A DNA stretch of 64,000 bases from Aurantiochytrium sp. KH105. Lineage: Eukaryota; Sar; Bigyra; Thraustochytrida; Thraustochytriidae. How positions within the stretch are numbered: the stretch's first letter is position 1; each line of letters begins with the position of its first letter. Under the pieces are notes generated by a model. It had not been told where the DNA came from. It searched no databases and worked only from the letters and a program-made list of their open reading frames with translations. Position numbers and translations under genes: made by a program. This document shows, one piece after another, positions 43,924 to 52,961 of this stretch. The DNA lies in the NCBI GenBank assembly GCA_003116975.1, contig BGKB01000073.1, forward strand, positions 1-64,000, read 5' to 3'.

Positions 43924-46900
43924 ATGAAAACGAGAAGAAAAGTGCGAACATACGACAGATTGACGTTGCCAGCCGCTTCGCGAGGTCAGGCTGAAGAATC
44001 CTTGCGAGGAGAGAATGGTCTTTGGCGCGTCGAGGATGAGAGCACACTTGTTGCGAGACTTCGGAAACAGACGCGGGGGAAGAACGCAGCGAACAATGTC
44101 CGTGAAACGCACGTGCGCAAAATTGAGCTATCTGATGACCATCGAGCTCACATTGTGCGCGAGGCGCACGAGCACGTCCTCAATCGCGGAGGCGATCTCA
44201 ACGACTTATTATCGACAAAGCACCTTGAAGCAGCTACTCTATCTGCACGAAGTCCGTCGCGAAGTCTCAATGTCCATCACTCGGCTTCAGTGAGCGACGC
44301 CAAGTTCACCTCGCCCTTTGTACGCGCTCACGTCCTGCTCACAGAATACCGACGTAAATCCTCGGCCTTGCGGCAGCCAAACGAGATTTTGACGAGCGGC
44401 GTGATCAATATTTTAGGCGAACTGAGCCTTCATGTAAACTCATCTCTGGCAGATATCGTGGAGAGTCTCCACGAACACTTGCTGCAAGTTGTGTATGGTG
44501 AACCAACGACCACGCCACACTTTGTTCTGGAGAAGCAATTGTGCAAAGAAGTGAAAGCACTGCGTACACAACGTGCCGCTCTTGTTGAGAAACAACAGAA
44601 TATGAAGAAGGAACACGAGCGTCATAAGATGCTTTTCGATGACACAGTCCTGTTTTGGCAGCAAGGGCTTTTGCGGCGAACCTTTTCAACCTGGAAACGC
44701 TCCGTAGCTCTCGGAAAACAACATGTAGTCAAGATGCAGGGCATCTTTGCCAAATGGTATCAGGGGGATGACCTTCTACGTGTATACTTTACAAAATGGT
44801 CTGCCTTTCGGCAAGCAGCCGTTCGGCAGCGTCTTTTGGATGATCTGCAAAAGGGTTCGGACGACCTTGCCTATCACGAGCGCATCGTCGCCGAGCGTCA
44901 GCTTATATTGCGCAAAAAGCGAGAGCAAATTGCAACTCTTGAGGCAGAATATGAAGCAGAGCTGAAATCCTGCGAGGCCCTTCGCGAAGCTGCAGCGTCT
45001 GAAGCCGAGCATGCAAAAGACGTGAGTGAGGCCAAAGCGTCTCTCATGAAGGTCGCCCGCAAGCTTCGCCAGCTTGTGGATGCTCTCGGCAGTGGACTCT
45101 TGCGTACAACGGGTACCTCCCTCAAGCAGCTTGCCGAGGCACCCGACGCAAGCTCCGTGCTTTCAATTCCGCACCCATTCTCGAGCCATGATTCCGCACA
45201 GGAGCAAAAGGCAAATGAACATAGCGACGATAGAAGGCATCGCGCAGACGACCGACTCCTCTTGGTCTGGCTCAAACGCACTCTTGGAATGCTATACGAG
45301 GAGGACAAAAGCAAGCACACTCTCTTGCACAGCGCTGACACTGTGCACGAAATTGTTCATCTTGGAATGTGTCTCGATCTCGCTCGTTGCATTCCTCCTC
45401 GACTGCGTTTGCAGGCAGAGGAAAAAATCCCACTCGGCGCTGTAACAGAACACATGGACCTTACAACATACAATCAAGACCACATTGATATCGTGGCCTC
45501 CCTCATGCGCGTACAGACGCTGTGTCACGGTGACATTCGCGGAAGCGCGCTGGTGCGACGGGGTTCCGCGCTCAGTCTTAGTCGTGGATCGACTCTTTTA
45601 GTAGGAGAACTATTAGAAATTCAGACAGCACCTCGCGATGGGCTTACTAGGGACCGTGCACTCCTCGAACCGCAATCCCCACTCCTCTTGATGCAGAGGC
45701 AGCAGAGTTCGAGGCGGTCACTCCTCGAGCGCCAAAGCAGCAAACTGATGCTCTCCAAAATAGAAGTAGATACGCAGTCTCAAGCCGGTGCTTCCGTAGC
45801 ATCACACCAGGTAGCGAGTGCGCAGCAAGATATTTCAAGTCGATTTGTAGACGAGTCTCTCCCCGTCATTGCAATCACGGAGATTCTTGATGCGCTCGAG
45901 CCCGAGGGCCCCAGCGATTCCACCTTTCTCTCCGTCTTTCTCTCGCAGTTCTTCATGGCATCACCCTTATTACCGCCTCTTCTCAGCAGCGAGGACGCGC
46001 TGCTGCAAGCGATTGCAACAATACGCAGCGACTTTCAGCGTGTCACGGACCTCTTTCTTGGCGAGCCCCTCAATCAGCAGCGCCTCCAGGCGCAAGGTGG
46101 GAAGTCACCACGACAGCTTTCCCTATCGAGGCCAACGCTCGCGAATAACACCGCGCTCTTCCTTCAAAGCGAAACAGAAGAAGGCGCAATTGCGAGTCCT
46201 CTATTTCAGCAGAATGCGCAGGACGAGGTCGAGCTGTTTCTACAAAACCCCGAGTCCCACATTGATGCAGTCATCGACATCAAGTGTAGACTGCAGGAGA
46301 CCATGCGGAGTGTACAACTTCAATCGACGAAGCTTCGCCAAGACAACTCTTGGGAAAGTGCTACGCGTCTTGCGGAAGCGGGGGTCTGGAATCAGCTTGT
46401 AGCGGGTGTGTCCGTACAAACTGTGGCAGAAACTGAGAACAACAAAGTAAAATCAGAGCGGCGCAAGTCCTCGATGACTATGAAACGTCGGCGGAGCTCT
46501 GGGTCCTCGATGTCGTCGAGAGCTTCGCACGGAAGCTTTGTCCGCAAGAACGGTATCATTCTCATCATGCCAGGAGATGTTATCACCATTGTCGAGAAGG
46601 CGATGCAAGCTCACAAGCTTGCGCTCGACAATGTTCCCGACATGATTCTCGAGTATAGCAAGGTCCTTAGCATTTTGCTTGACAGATACGAGTCACCTGT
46701 GGACATGATCAAGGAAGCTGATCTCGCAGATCTCAACGATCTCTCCGGAAAGAAGTATCGTAGCGCTTTGAATGCAGTGTGCTCTACTGAAAACAAGACA
46801 CCTCTCGAGATCTTCATCTTTGCTTTGTTCTTTGTTGCGGACTGGCAATTTGACATGGCGATCGAAGACAATGCCTCCGCTGACTACATTAAAGTATTCC

Positions 46901-47295
46901 GTTCCCGTGTCCTCGAACGTCTCAAGCAGTGTTCGGAACTAACCTCGGGAGATCTTGCCGTGTATACCGCAGATCAAGCAGCGCTGGCACGACAACTTTT
47001 CCATCGTTTGCGTTCCAAAAATGCACCCGTTGATCAGCTTTCGTTGGCAAACTGGAAGCATCTTCTGGACGGCAATCGTTGGCTCACGGAAAAGGGCTGC
47101 GTCACCAAGCAATTTCTGACCGATGTATTTCATAAGTGCAATAGGGCCGGTGAGGACTGCGAAAAGGGGGCTCAGGGGCTTACGTTGACCGAGTTCAAGA
47201 GAGCTCTTATGCTGGTGTCACATGCTCGATTCCCCGGCTTATTTACCAGTGATAAGGAGAAGCTCGCGGAGCTTTTTTCCTTTTTTGACAAATGA
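43924..47295 (+). CDS. Large coiled-coil protein with Sfi1-type centrin-binding repeats
   Basis: A 1123-residue protein starting at ATG 43924 (MKTRRKVRTYD). At about residue 249, LLRRTFSTWK fits the Sfi1 repeat LLx3Fx2WK exactly. A second helix (GIFAKWYQG) and a third (LLRVYFTKWS, about residue 283) follow with the usual spacing. A coiled coil covers roughly 290-390. The middle (400-880) is mixed helical with Ser-rich inserts, and a basic patch (SERRKSSMTMKRRRSS) lies near 850. The C-terminus is helical with an EF-hand-like layout but without clear calcium loops. Family knowledge: Sfi1 repeats bind centrin along a helix at basal bodies or centrosomes. It is divergent from IFT52, which supports a basal-body role, an inference. 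Confidence 0.75.
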   Translation: MKTRRKVRTYDRLTLPAASRGQAEESLRGENGLWRVEDESTLVARLRKQTRGKNAANNVRETHVRKIELSDDHRAHIVREAHEHVLNRGGDLNDLLSTKHLEAATLSARSPSRSLNVHHSASVSDAKFTSPFVRAHVLLTEYRRKSSALRQPNEILTSGVINILGELSLHVNSSLADIVESLHEHLLQVVYGEPTTTPHFVLEKQLCKEVKALRTQRAALVEKQQNMKKEHERHKMLFDDTVLFWQQGLLRRTFSTWKRSVALGKQHVVKMQGIFAKWYQGDDLLRVYFTKWSAFRQAAVRQRLLDDLQKGSDDLAYHERIVAERQLILRKKREQIATLEAEYEAELKSCEALREAAASEAEHAKDVSEAKASLMKVARKLRQLVDALGSGLLRTTGTSLKQLAEAPDASSVLSIPHPFSSHDSAQEQKANEHSDDRRHRADDRLLLVWLKRTLGMLYEEDKSKHTLLHSADTVHEIVHLGMCLDLARCIPPRLRLQAEEKIPLGAVTEHMDLTTYNQDHIDIVASLMRVQTLCHGDIRGSALVRRGSALSLSRGSTLLVGELLEIQTAPRDGLTRDRALLEPQSPLLLMQRQQSSRRSLLERQSSKLMLSKIEVDTQSQAGASVASHQVASAQQDISSRFVDESLPVIAITEILDALEPEGPSDSTFLSVFLSQFFMASPLLPPLLSSEDALLQAIATIRSDFQRVTDLFLGEPLNQQRLQAQGGKSPRQLSLSRPTLANNTALFLQSETEEGAIASPLFQQNAQDEVELFLQNPESHIDAVIDIKCRLQETMRSVQLQSTKLRQDNSWESATRLAEAGVWNQLVAGVSVQTVAETENNKVKSERRKSSMTMKRRRSSGSSMSSRASHGSFVRKNGIILIMPGDVITIVEKAMQAHKLALDNVPDMILEYSKVLSILLDRYESPVDMIKEADLADLNDLSGKKYRSALNAVCSTENKTPLEIFIFALFFVADWQFDMAIEDNASADYIKVFRSRVLERLKQCSELTSGDLAVYTADQAALARQLFHRLRSKNAPVDQLSLANWKHLLDGNRWLTEKGCVTKQFLTDVFHKCNRAGEDCEKGAQGLTLTEFKRALMLVSHARFPGLFTSDKEKLAELFSFFDK

Positions 47296-47768
47296 GAACG
47301 AATGTTGCACCTCCCTTTTTATATTTGGAACAAAGCAACCGATTAATAATTCAACTAGATTGCATTTTTTGGCATCCGACGGACGAAGGAACCTTCTCTG
47401 CACAGCACGTAAAAGAGCAAGGCATGACGTAACCGGAAATCTGCTGAAGACAAAAGAAGCAAGTGGCACGAATTGTTTTCTCGAAACGATTCTTCACAAA
47501 AAAAAGAAAGAAAAGGAAAACGAGGATAGAGATCTTTCAGACTGTCGGAGAGAACTTGTTCTTTCTATGCTATGAAAACAATGTCTGCTTCATTCCCTCT
47601 CTCAGGAGCTTCCAAATTTAGAAATGTGTTTGGCACCTTTCACCTTTTGCCGAGGTTCGGCATCCTGCTCTTTGTTCAAGACATGCCATTCATTTATCTG
47701 TCTTTGGCTATCTGGGGCCCAAGATATCGTGTACTCTTCATTCGAAACTTGCAAGACATTATTTGAGA
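47296..47768. other. Convergent 3' intergenic
   Basis: 3' ends of the Sfi1-repeat gene (+) and the RPxSA gene (-). AT-richer, with an A-rich AAAAAAAAGAAAG tract near 47500. No gene is seen. Confidence 0.5.
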
Positions 47769-49532
47769 TCACTTCTTCTTCTTCTTCGGTTTGGTAGCCG
47801 CCTTCTTTTTCCCTTTCCCAGGGGACGAGGCCCCAGCGCCGGCCTTTTTCTTCTTTTTCGTGGCGCCCGCCTTGCCTTTCTTCTTCTTCCCCTTGCCCTT
47901 CTTGCCTTTGACACCACCCGAAAGTCGCTGAGCAAGGAGAGCAGGGTCTCGTGGGAGCGTGCTTCCCGGAATTGGCAGTCCTTTGCAAGCAAGCTGAAAC
48001 GGAAGATCCTGAGGTGTCACGAGCGCTCGGTGCAAAACTTGTGCGGACACTTCGCCCGCAAGACCACGATCGTCAAAGCGCTCGAGAACCCGTTTGCACT
48101 CTTCGAGCTCCTCTCCAGTGCGAGTGGAGAAATAATGAGCCTTGCCGCTCTTTTCCTCTAGCTGATGTGAAGGGGCTCGTTGTCGTGCAGCAGTTTCGTA
48201 CACCTGAAGCTCTTCATCTCCATCCGCGTCCCAAGCTAGTCGTCGATCTCGTGCGTCTCCGCGACGAACCGTAGTGAAGCCTTTGCTTGCCAATTCGGCT
48301 TCTCTTGACCGCAACGCGTCTGCTTCTGGTGAATCAGAAGAGTCTACAGACTTGCCATCGTCACAATCCTCGTTGCTGTGCGCTGCAAAACCGCTCCTTT
48401 CTTTGTCGTCGCTTGCTGTCTTTGCTTCGGCATCCCAAGCATCAGACTTTTCGCGCTGGTTTTCGATAGACGGACGCTGATCTCTCTTGCGCCCCAAACG
48501 TCGCTGTGCAGCAATGTGAGATGGTGCAGCCTGGGCAAATCGCATTGGAGGCTGAACAAAGACAGTCGTATTTGCAGCATCATTTCGACGATCCTTGAAC
48601 GAGTGTGCACGACGCACCGGGGCGGCCGACTTTGGGCGTCGTAGCTGCTCTGCTGTGCTGGCGGAATGCTGTCGATACGGGTGGCCAGGAATAGCGGAAG
48701 AATCGACTGTGGCCTTGAACACTTGAAGATTTCGCTCCATGCGAGCTCTCTGTGCTTCGGAGTCCAGCTCGAGACGTCCATCAAGGTCATTTTCCAGACG
48801 CTGACTCGATTTTCGCGCTGATTTGCAGCCCATGGGCAATGTGGACCCGCGTAATTGCATGCGCATTCGAAGCGTGTTTTCAAAAGCCTGTTCTCGTTGA
48901 TCTCGTTCGCGTTCCCAATCATGAAGAGCCTTTCGAACCTGTTCTTCCTGAGCTTTAGAGACCATATCTTTGGTTCTTTTTGCAACCCACATGTGTTCTA
49001 GCCACTGTTCGGCATCCACCTCGGCTGGCTCGTGACGCGTAAATGCCGATGCCCCATGCCCATAGGCTTTGGCAGACTCAGCAGCTCGCTCACTCGCAAT
49101 ATGCAATGGGATGCTCTGACTTGCATGAGCGCTCGAGGGGCGACGTCGATTACCAGCATAGCCAGTTGCCGCTTGAGTATTTTGTTCGGCAAGTTTCTCG
49201 CGTGCATGTTTGCTCAAGTGAGCGGCCATTGCAGTTACGCGTGCCTCGTGGTCGGTACGCTCTGGTCCACGTTTCATTGAGGCGGCAAGCATATCAAGTT
49301 GCTCGTCGAGACTACTTTGGGTGCGAGAGTACAAACGTCGTGCGTGCGCTTGGTAAAGATTGCGTTTGCGAATTCCCGTCAAGGGATCCGCAGCTTCGCG
49401 ACTCCGCAGTCTGTCCATGGCGGAGGCGGGCCGCATTGGCAAAGCCTCAGATCGAGTAACTTGCGCTGCTTGGGCGCCAATAGTCGTGTGTTGCCGCGCG
49501 GACCATGGTCGCGCGCGGCTGAGGTCACCCAT
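47769..49532 (-). CDS. Lys-rich, RPxSA-motif protein (candidate flagellar protein)
   Basis: A 587-residue protein starting at ATG 49532. It is disordered and charged, with three motifs of the form RPxSA (MRPASAMD, RRPSSAHA, RRPKSAAP). These are common in axonemal and microtubule-associated proteins of many protists. A helical Arg/Glu/Gln segment covers 195-230. An ordered block near the C-terminus (LERFDDRGLAGEVSAQVLHRAL) resembles a lone EF-hand-like helix pair. The last 60 residues are almost only Lys, Gly and Ala (GKKGKGKKKK...KPKKKKK). No catalytic domain is seen. A role in the flagellum is inferred from the motif and the neighbours. Confidence 0.75.
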   Translation of the reverse strand: MGDLSRARPWSARQHTTIGAQAAQVTRSEALPMRPASAMDRLRSREAADPLTGIRKRNLYQAHARRLYSRTQSSLDEQLDMLAASMKRGPERTDHEARVTAMAAHLSKHAREKLAEQNTQAATGYAGNRRRPSSAHASQSIPLHIASERAAESAKAYGHGASAFTRHEPAEVDAEQWLEHMWVAKRTKDMVSKAQEEQVRKALHDWERERDQREQAFENTLRMRMQLRGSTLPMGCKSARKSSQRLENDLDGRLELDSEAQRARMERNLQVFKATVDSSAIPGHPYRQHSASTAEQLRRPKSAAPVRRAHSFKDRRNDAANTTVFVQPPMRFAQAAPSHIAAQRRLGRKRDQRPSIENQREKSDAWDAEAKTASDDKERSGFAAHSNEDCDDGKSVDSSDSPEADALRSREAELASKGFTTVRRGDARDRRLAWDADGDEELQVYETAARQRAPSHQLEEKSGKAHYFSTRTGEELEECKRVLERFDDRGLAGEVSAQVLHRALVTPQDLPFQLACKGLPIPGSTLPRDPALLAQRLSGGVKGKKGKGKKKKGKAGATKKKKKAGAGASSPGKGKKKAATKPKKKKK

Positions 49533-50198
49533 TAGCGTCCTGCGCAGCCCTCGCGGTTGGCAAGAAGAGACGACTCAGTCCAAAGTCAAAGTTGAGGTAG
49601 TCAAAACTGAGGACAGCCGATATGAGATAGGATGAGAGGTTGAGTTGACGATGTGTTTTAAAACTTTCCCGCCAACGCGAGCTTGTTGCAAGCGAGCATG
49701 CACTGTGCGCGCAGAACTCGCCTCTTTGGTGCGACGACAAGGCAGGTAAACGATCAATACAGAAGAAAGAAAGAGCCGAGCTGATGGTGATCAAGTGACA
49801 AAGCAAAATATGATCGCGGCTAGTCGCTTGGTCCCTTTCTGCGAGGTACACGAAGCAAAACAATACTTGGCCAAACGATGGCGTACTGTCTCGTACTTCC
49901 GTGTATGAGACGGCTCAATAAAAGACGTTCGGCTGTACGAAAGGGCGCACGAGCCTTGGAAGCACCGCGTCAGCGTCCTTCGCCACGTCTGCTGTCTCAC
50001 TCGCAACCTTTGCTGAGCGCCGCCACGCACGTTGCGCAGTGCGGTAGCACGTTCGGTAAGTAGTCAAGTCAATCGTGATAGGTATCGCTCTCACGTGGGC
50101 CCCTACTACTCCTTTGCCTTCTTCTTTTTCCTTCTTTATCTTCCCCCTGCCCCCTCCCCCCGCCCTCTGCGGGTCGGTCAAGCAAGGGGTTTTCGGTG

Positions 50199-50262
<64 letters not shown>

Positions 50263-50379
50263 GCTGTCAGTATACACGTGCCAGAATGGAGAGAGATACA
50301 TGAAACGATAGCCGTTGAGGGAACACGGGGAACACTTGAAATTCCTTTTGCTTTCTTGGTTCTTTCTTTAGTTTTTCTA
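49533..50379. other. Intergenic with CTGT microsatellite
   Basis: 5' region of the RPxSA gene and 3' end of the AP endonuclease gene. It contains a (CTGT)n array at 50201-50263. No gene is seen. Confidence 0.5.
50201..50263. repeat. (CTGT)n microsatellite
   Basis: About 15-16 uninterrupted CTGT units. Confidence 0.95.
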
Positions 50380-51672
50380 TCATGTCTCTTTCGATCTATC
50401 TTCGAGCACACAAACTACGGGACAGTGGTCGCTTACACCTACAGTGGGCTCGTGCAGCACGTAGGTGTCGTGTAAGCGGACCGGGGTGTCCGCGGCGGTA
50501 GCCGCAGCCTCGGCAACGCGACGCGGCATGCAAAAGTAATCGAGCCGATTGCCACGGTTGAAGGGGCGGCCATTCGTGCGCATGGACCAGTACGTAAAGT
50601 GGCCCTTGGCATCGCCATGCAAATAGCGAAAGGCATCAACGTACTCCATCTCGTGCAAAAACTCGGTAAACGAGGCCCTCTCTTCCGGAGTACTTCCTGC
50701 CGTTTTCGGCACGTGTTTGGCATCCGGATTCCACACGTCGAGGTCACGGTGAGCGACGTTCAGGTCGCCGCATACAATGCAAGGTAGGCCAGTCTCGGCT
50801 TCAAGATCCCGCAGGTATGAACGAAGGTCAAGATCCCACTCCTTGGTACGATATTCAAGACGCTTGAGATCTTGCCCCGCATTTGGAACATAGAGCGACA
50901 CGAGGTTGCAAAAGGGAAGGCGAGCCGTTATGGCACGGCCCTCACCCTCGTGTTTATCCATTCCGATTCCATATGAGACCTCGCACTTTTCGTATCCATC
51001 GGCAACAAAGAGCGCTGTGCCAGCATAGCCCTTTTTCACCGTCGAGCAGGACCAGAAGCTCGTGTATCCAGGCAAGAGCTTTTCAAAGTCGCCAACATGA
51101 GACTCTTGAATCTTGGTCTCTTGCAAGCAGACAATCTGCGGTTTTTCCTCTTGTGCAAGAGAAGCCAGCATTGCGGGCTGTTTGCGCGCCATGGCTCGCA
51201 GGCCGTTCACGTTCCACGAAAGGACCTTGAAGAGCTTCGCCTCTTCGCTCGGTACCGCTTTGCGTTCGATCGGTTCGCGCGGGAAAACCGTCTTACCAGC
51301 GTCTCTTTCCGCAGGCGTTTTCCGCACCCTTTTTGCTGGTGCCTTCTTGGCGCCATCAGCCTCCTCGCCCGCCTTCTTCTTGCTGTTGGAGGTCATGGTC
51401 TTGGTTGTGGTCTTGGACGCAGTCTTGGTCGCAGTCTTGGTCGTCTTGACCTCTGGCTCGCCCTTCGTGGCCGTCTTCTTTTTCTTGTTCGTCGTTGCTG
51501 TCGTCGTCGTCGTCGTCGACTTCTTCCTCTTGGCGGTGTTCTTGTCCTCGACGTCGGACTTTTGGGCGTCCTTGCCCTCGGCTGCCTTGGTCGCCATGCC
51601 CCGGGTTGGCCGCGCCATGACAAAGGTGGGCTTCTTCACGCTGCGCGAAAGCCCTGCTGCCGCACGCAGCAT
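50380..51672 (-). CDS. APE1: AP endonuclease (exonuclease III / APE1 family), possibly dual-targeted
   Basis: 430 residues from ATG 51672. Later in-frame ATGs (MARPTRG, MATKAAEG) give shorter forms. The catalytic core is complete: LSWNVNGLRA, CLQETK (Mg-binding Glu), YVPNAG, GDLNVAHRDLDV (catalytic Asp/Asn), NRGNRLDYF and VGVSDHCPVV (catalytic His). Family knowledge: the enzyme cuts DNA 5' to abasic sites in base-excision repair. The first 30 residues (MLRAAAGLSRSVKKPTFVM) are basic and free of acidic residues, like a mitochondrial presequence. The following 110 residues are a Lys/Thr-rich linker (KRKKSTTTTTT..., NKKKKTATKG) with nuclear-localisation character. Alternative starts could therefore sort it to nucleus or mitochondrion. 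It is divergent from the DUF3228 gene. Confidence 0.93.
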   Translation of the reverse strand: MLRAAAGLSRSVKKPTFVMARPTRGMATKAAEGKDAQKSDVEDKNTAKRKKSTTTTTTATTNKKKKTATKGEPEVKTTKTATKTASKTTTKTMTSNSKKKAGEEADGAKKAPAKRVRKTPAERDAGKTVFPREPIERKAVPSEEAKLFKVLSWNVNGLRAMARKQPAMLASLAQEEKPQIVCLQETKIQESHVGDFEKLLPGYTSFWSCSTVKKGYAGTALFVADGYEKCEVSYGIGMDKHEGEGRAITARLPFCNLVSLYVPNAGQDLKRLEYRTKEWDLDLRSYLRDLEAETGLPCIVCGDLNVAHRDLDVWNPDAKHVPKTAGSTPEERASFTEFLHEMEYVDAFRYLHGDAKGHFTYWSMRTNGRPFNRGNRLDYFCMPRRVAEAAATAADTPVRLHDTYVLHEPTVGVSDHCPVVCVLEDRSKET

Positions 51673-51850
51673 ACGCGTGACCGGCCTCCCGACGTCTCGC
51701 GGCGCAGCACGGAGAACGTTGCGAGTCTTCGTGTCGTGGTCGCGGCGGCAGAGAGTGCGGTTCGGGTTGAGTCTTTGGCTTGCCAGAGCCGCCAATCAAT
51801 TGTCGACAGAAACCTAACCACCGCCGAGCGAGCGAGCGCCGGCGCCGCGC

Positions 51851-51895
51851 TTGTGCAGCTTGTGCAGCTTGTGCAGCTTGTGCAGCTTGTGCAGC
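51851..51895 (+). repeat. Five-unit TTGTGCAGC tandem repeat
   Basis: Five exact 9-bp units lie in the 253-bp divergent promoter between the AP endonuclease and DUF3228 genes, ending 30 bp before the latter's ATG. Confidence 0.95.
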
Positions 51896-51925
51896 GAGGA
51901 GGGCGAGAGCGCAGGCCGCGGCACC

Positions 51926-52555
51926 ATGCAGAAGTTCGTGACGCTCGACAAGTTCGCGCACCGGCAGTTCGTCGCCGCCAAGGAGATGGCGACGCGGGCC
52001 GCGCCAGTAGGCAAGATTGCCTTTGACAAGCAGGCGTTCGAGGACAAGGTCAACGAGGAGATCGAGCGCCGCGGCGGCCTCGACGCGTGTCTGGAGCCCG
52101 GATACGCCCCGTTCTGCAAGCATGTTTTCATGAAGAATTTTTGCGGCGCGCGCACGCTTGATCTCGCCATTACAGAAGGGAACAAGCACCTTCTCCGCAC
52201 CGCATACGAGGCGCGTCGCGAGGGAGAACTGCCCGTGCTTGCGCGGTTCTTTGACGTCGCCGATATCGACGAGGTTCCTGAGGCTGAAATGCTTGACATT
52301 ATCCTCTATTCGCGCGAGCAAATCAACGTTGAAAATAAGTCCATGGGCGAGGCCGGGGACCCTGATGAAAAGGCACCGTGGGGTATAATTTCGATCAAAC
52401 CTCAGAATCAAGACAAGGAGCTTCCGATGCAACCTATCACCATGCTGCGAAACGCGCTTGGAAAGGAAGAAGGAGGGTCCGGCGTTCCGCTTGATAAAGA
52501 ATCGTACTTGAAGTCTGTCGCTTATTGGAGCGAACATGCCGCAATCAAGTCATGA
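51926..52555 (+). CDS. DUF3228 protein (flagella-associated family)
   Basis: A 209-residue protein starting at ATG 51926 (MQKFVTLDKFAHRQF). The segment FDKQAFEDKVNEEIERRGG...LEPGYAPFCKHVFMKNFCGA, and the C-terminal WGIISIKPQNQDKELPMQPITMLRNAL, fit the DUF3228 family. Members have been listed among Chlamydomonas flagella-associated proteins, though function is unknown. A longer frame upstream exists only through the TTGTGCAGC repeat (it would encode CSLCSLCS) and lacks an ATG. It shares a divergent promoter with the AP endonuclease. Confidence 0.85.
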   Translation: MQKFVTLDKFAHRQFVAAKEMATRAAPVGKIAFDKQAFEDKVNEEIERRGGLDACLEPGYAPFCKHVFMKNFCGARTLDLAITEGNKHLLRTAYEARREGELPVLARFFDVADIDEVPEAEMLDIILYSREQINVENKSMGEAGDPDEKAPWGIISIKPQNQDKELPMQPITMLRNALGKEEGGSGVPLDKESYLKSVAYWSEHAAIKS

Positions 52556-52961
52556 GTGTCACCTTTCGTTGTTTTCATTGTTTTTGGTTTCGATTTTGTA
52601 ATGATCCTTGGCAAGAAGCAAAAAATTCCACTGGGCAGAGAAAGAGCACGCACAGGAAAGCTAGTCAAACCACATTCCGCCAGAACTGCCGACACGCTAT
52701 GACAAGAAGGAGAATTGTCACCCTTTGTTGCGCATAAGTCGACGTCCCTCAAGCGTGTAGTGGTCATGAAGCTGGCTGGTGTCAAGTCATCCCGAGCGAG
52801 CGAGCAAGCGAGCGGAATACGTTTCTGAGATAAAAAAGAAATGGGAAAGAAGCAATTGGCCTGTTTGCTGACATACTCCTCTCACTTCCAGGTTTGGCTT
52901 GAATCAAGTTCTAATTGGATTTCGCTCAATATTTATATATGGTGTCATCGTGTCATCTTCT
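52556..52961. other. Convergent 3' intergenic
   Basis: 3' ends of the DUF3228 gene (+) and the pseudokinesin gene (-). A GAGCGAGCGAGC run lies near 52795. No gene is seen. Confidence 0.5.

Noticed and set aside
50201-50263. Tandem CTGT array considered as a CRISPR-like or satellite locus
   Set aside because: Simple 4-bp microsatellite with no spacers, in a eukaryotic genome.
51356-52537. 393-codon minus frame over the DUF3228 gene
   Set aside because: Antisense shadow of DUF3228 and of the AP endonuclease 5' part; no ATG-supported domain.
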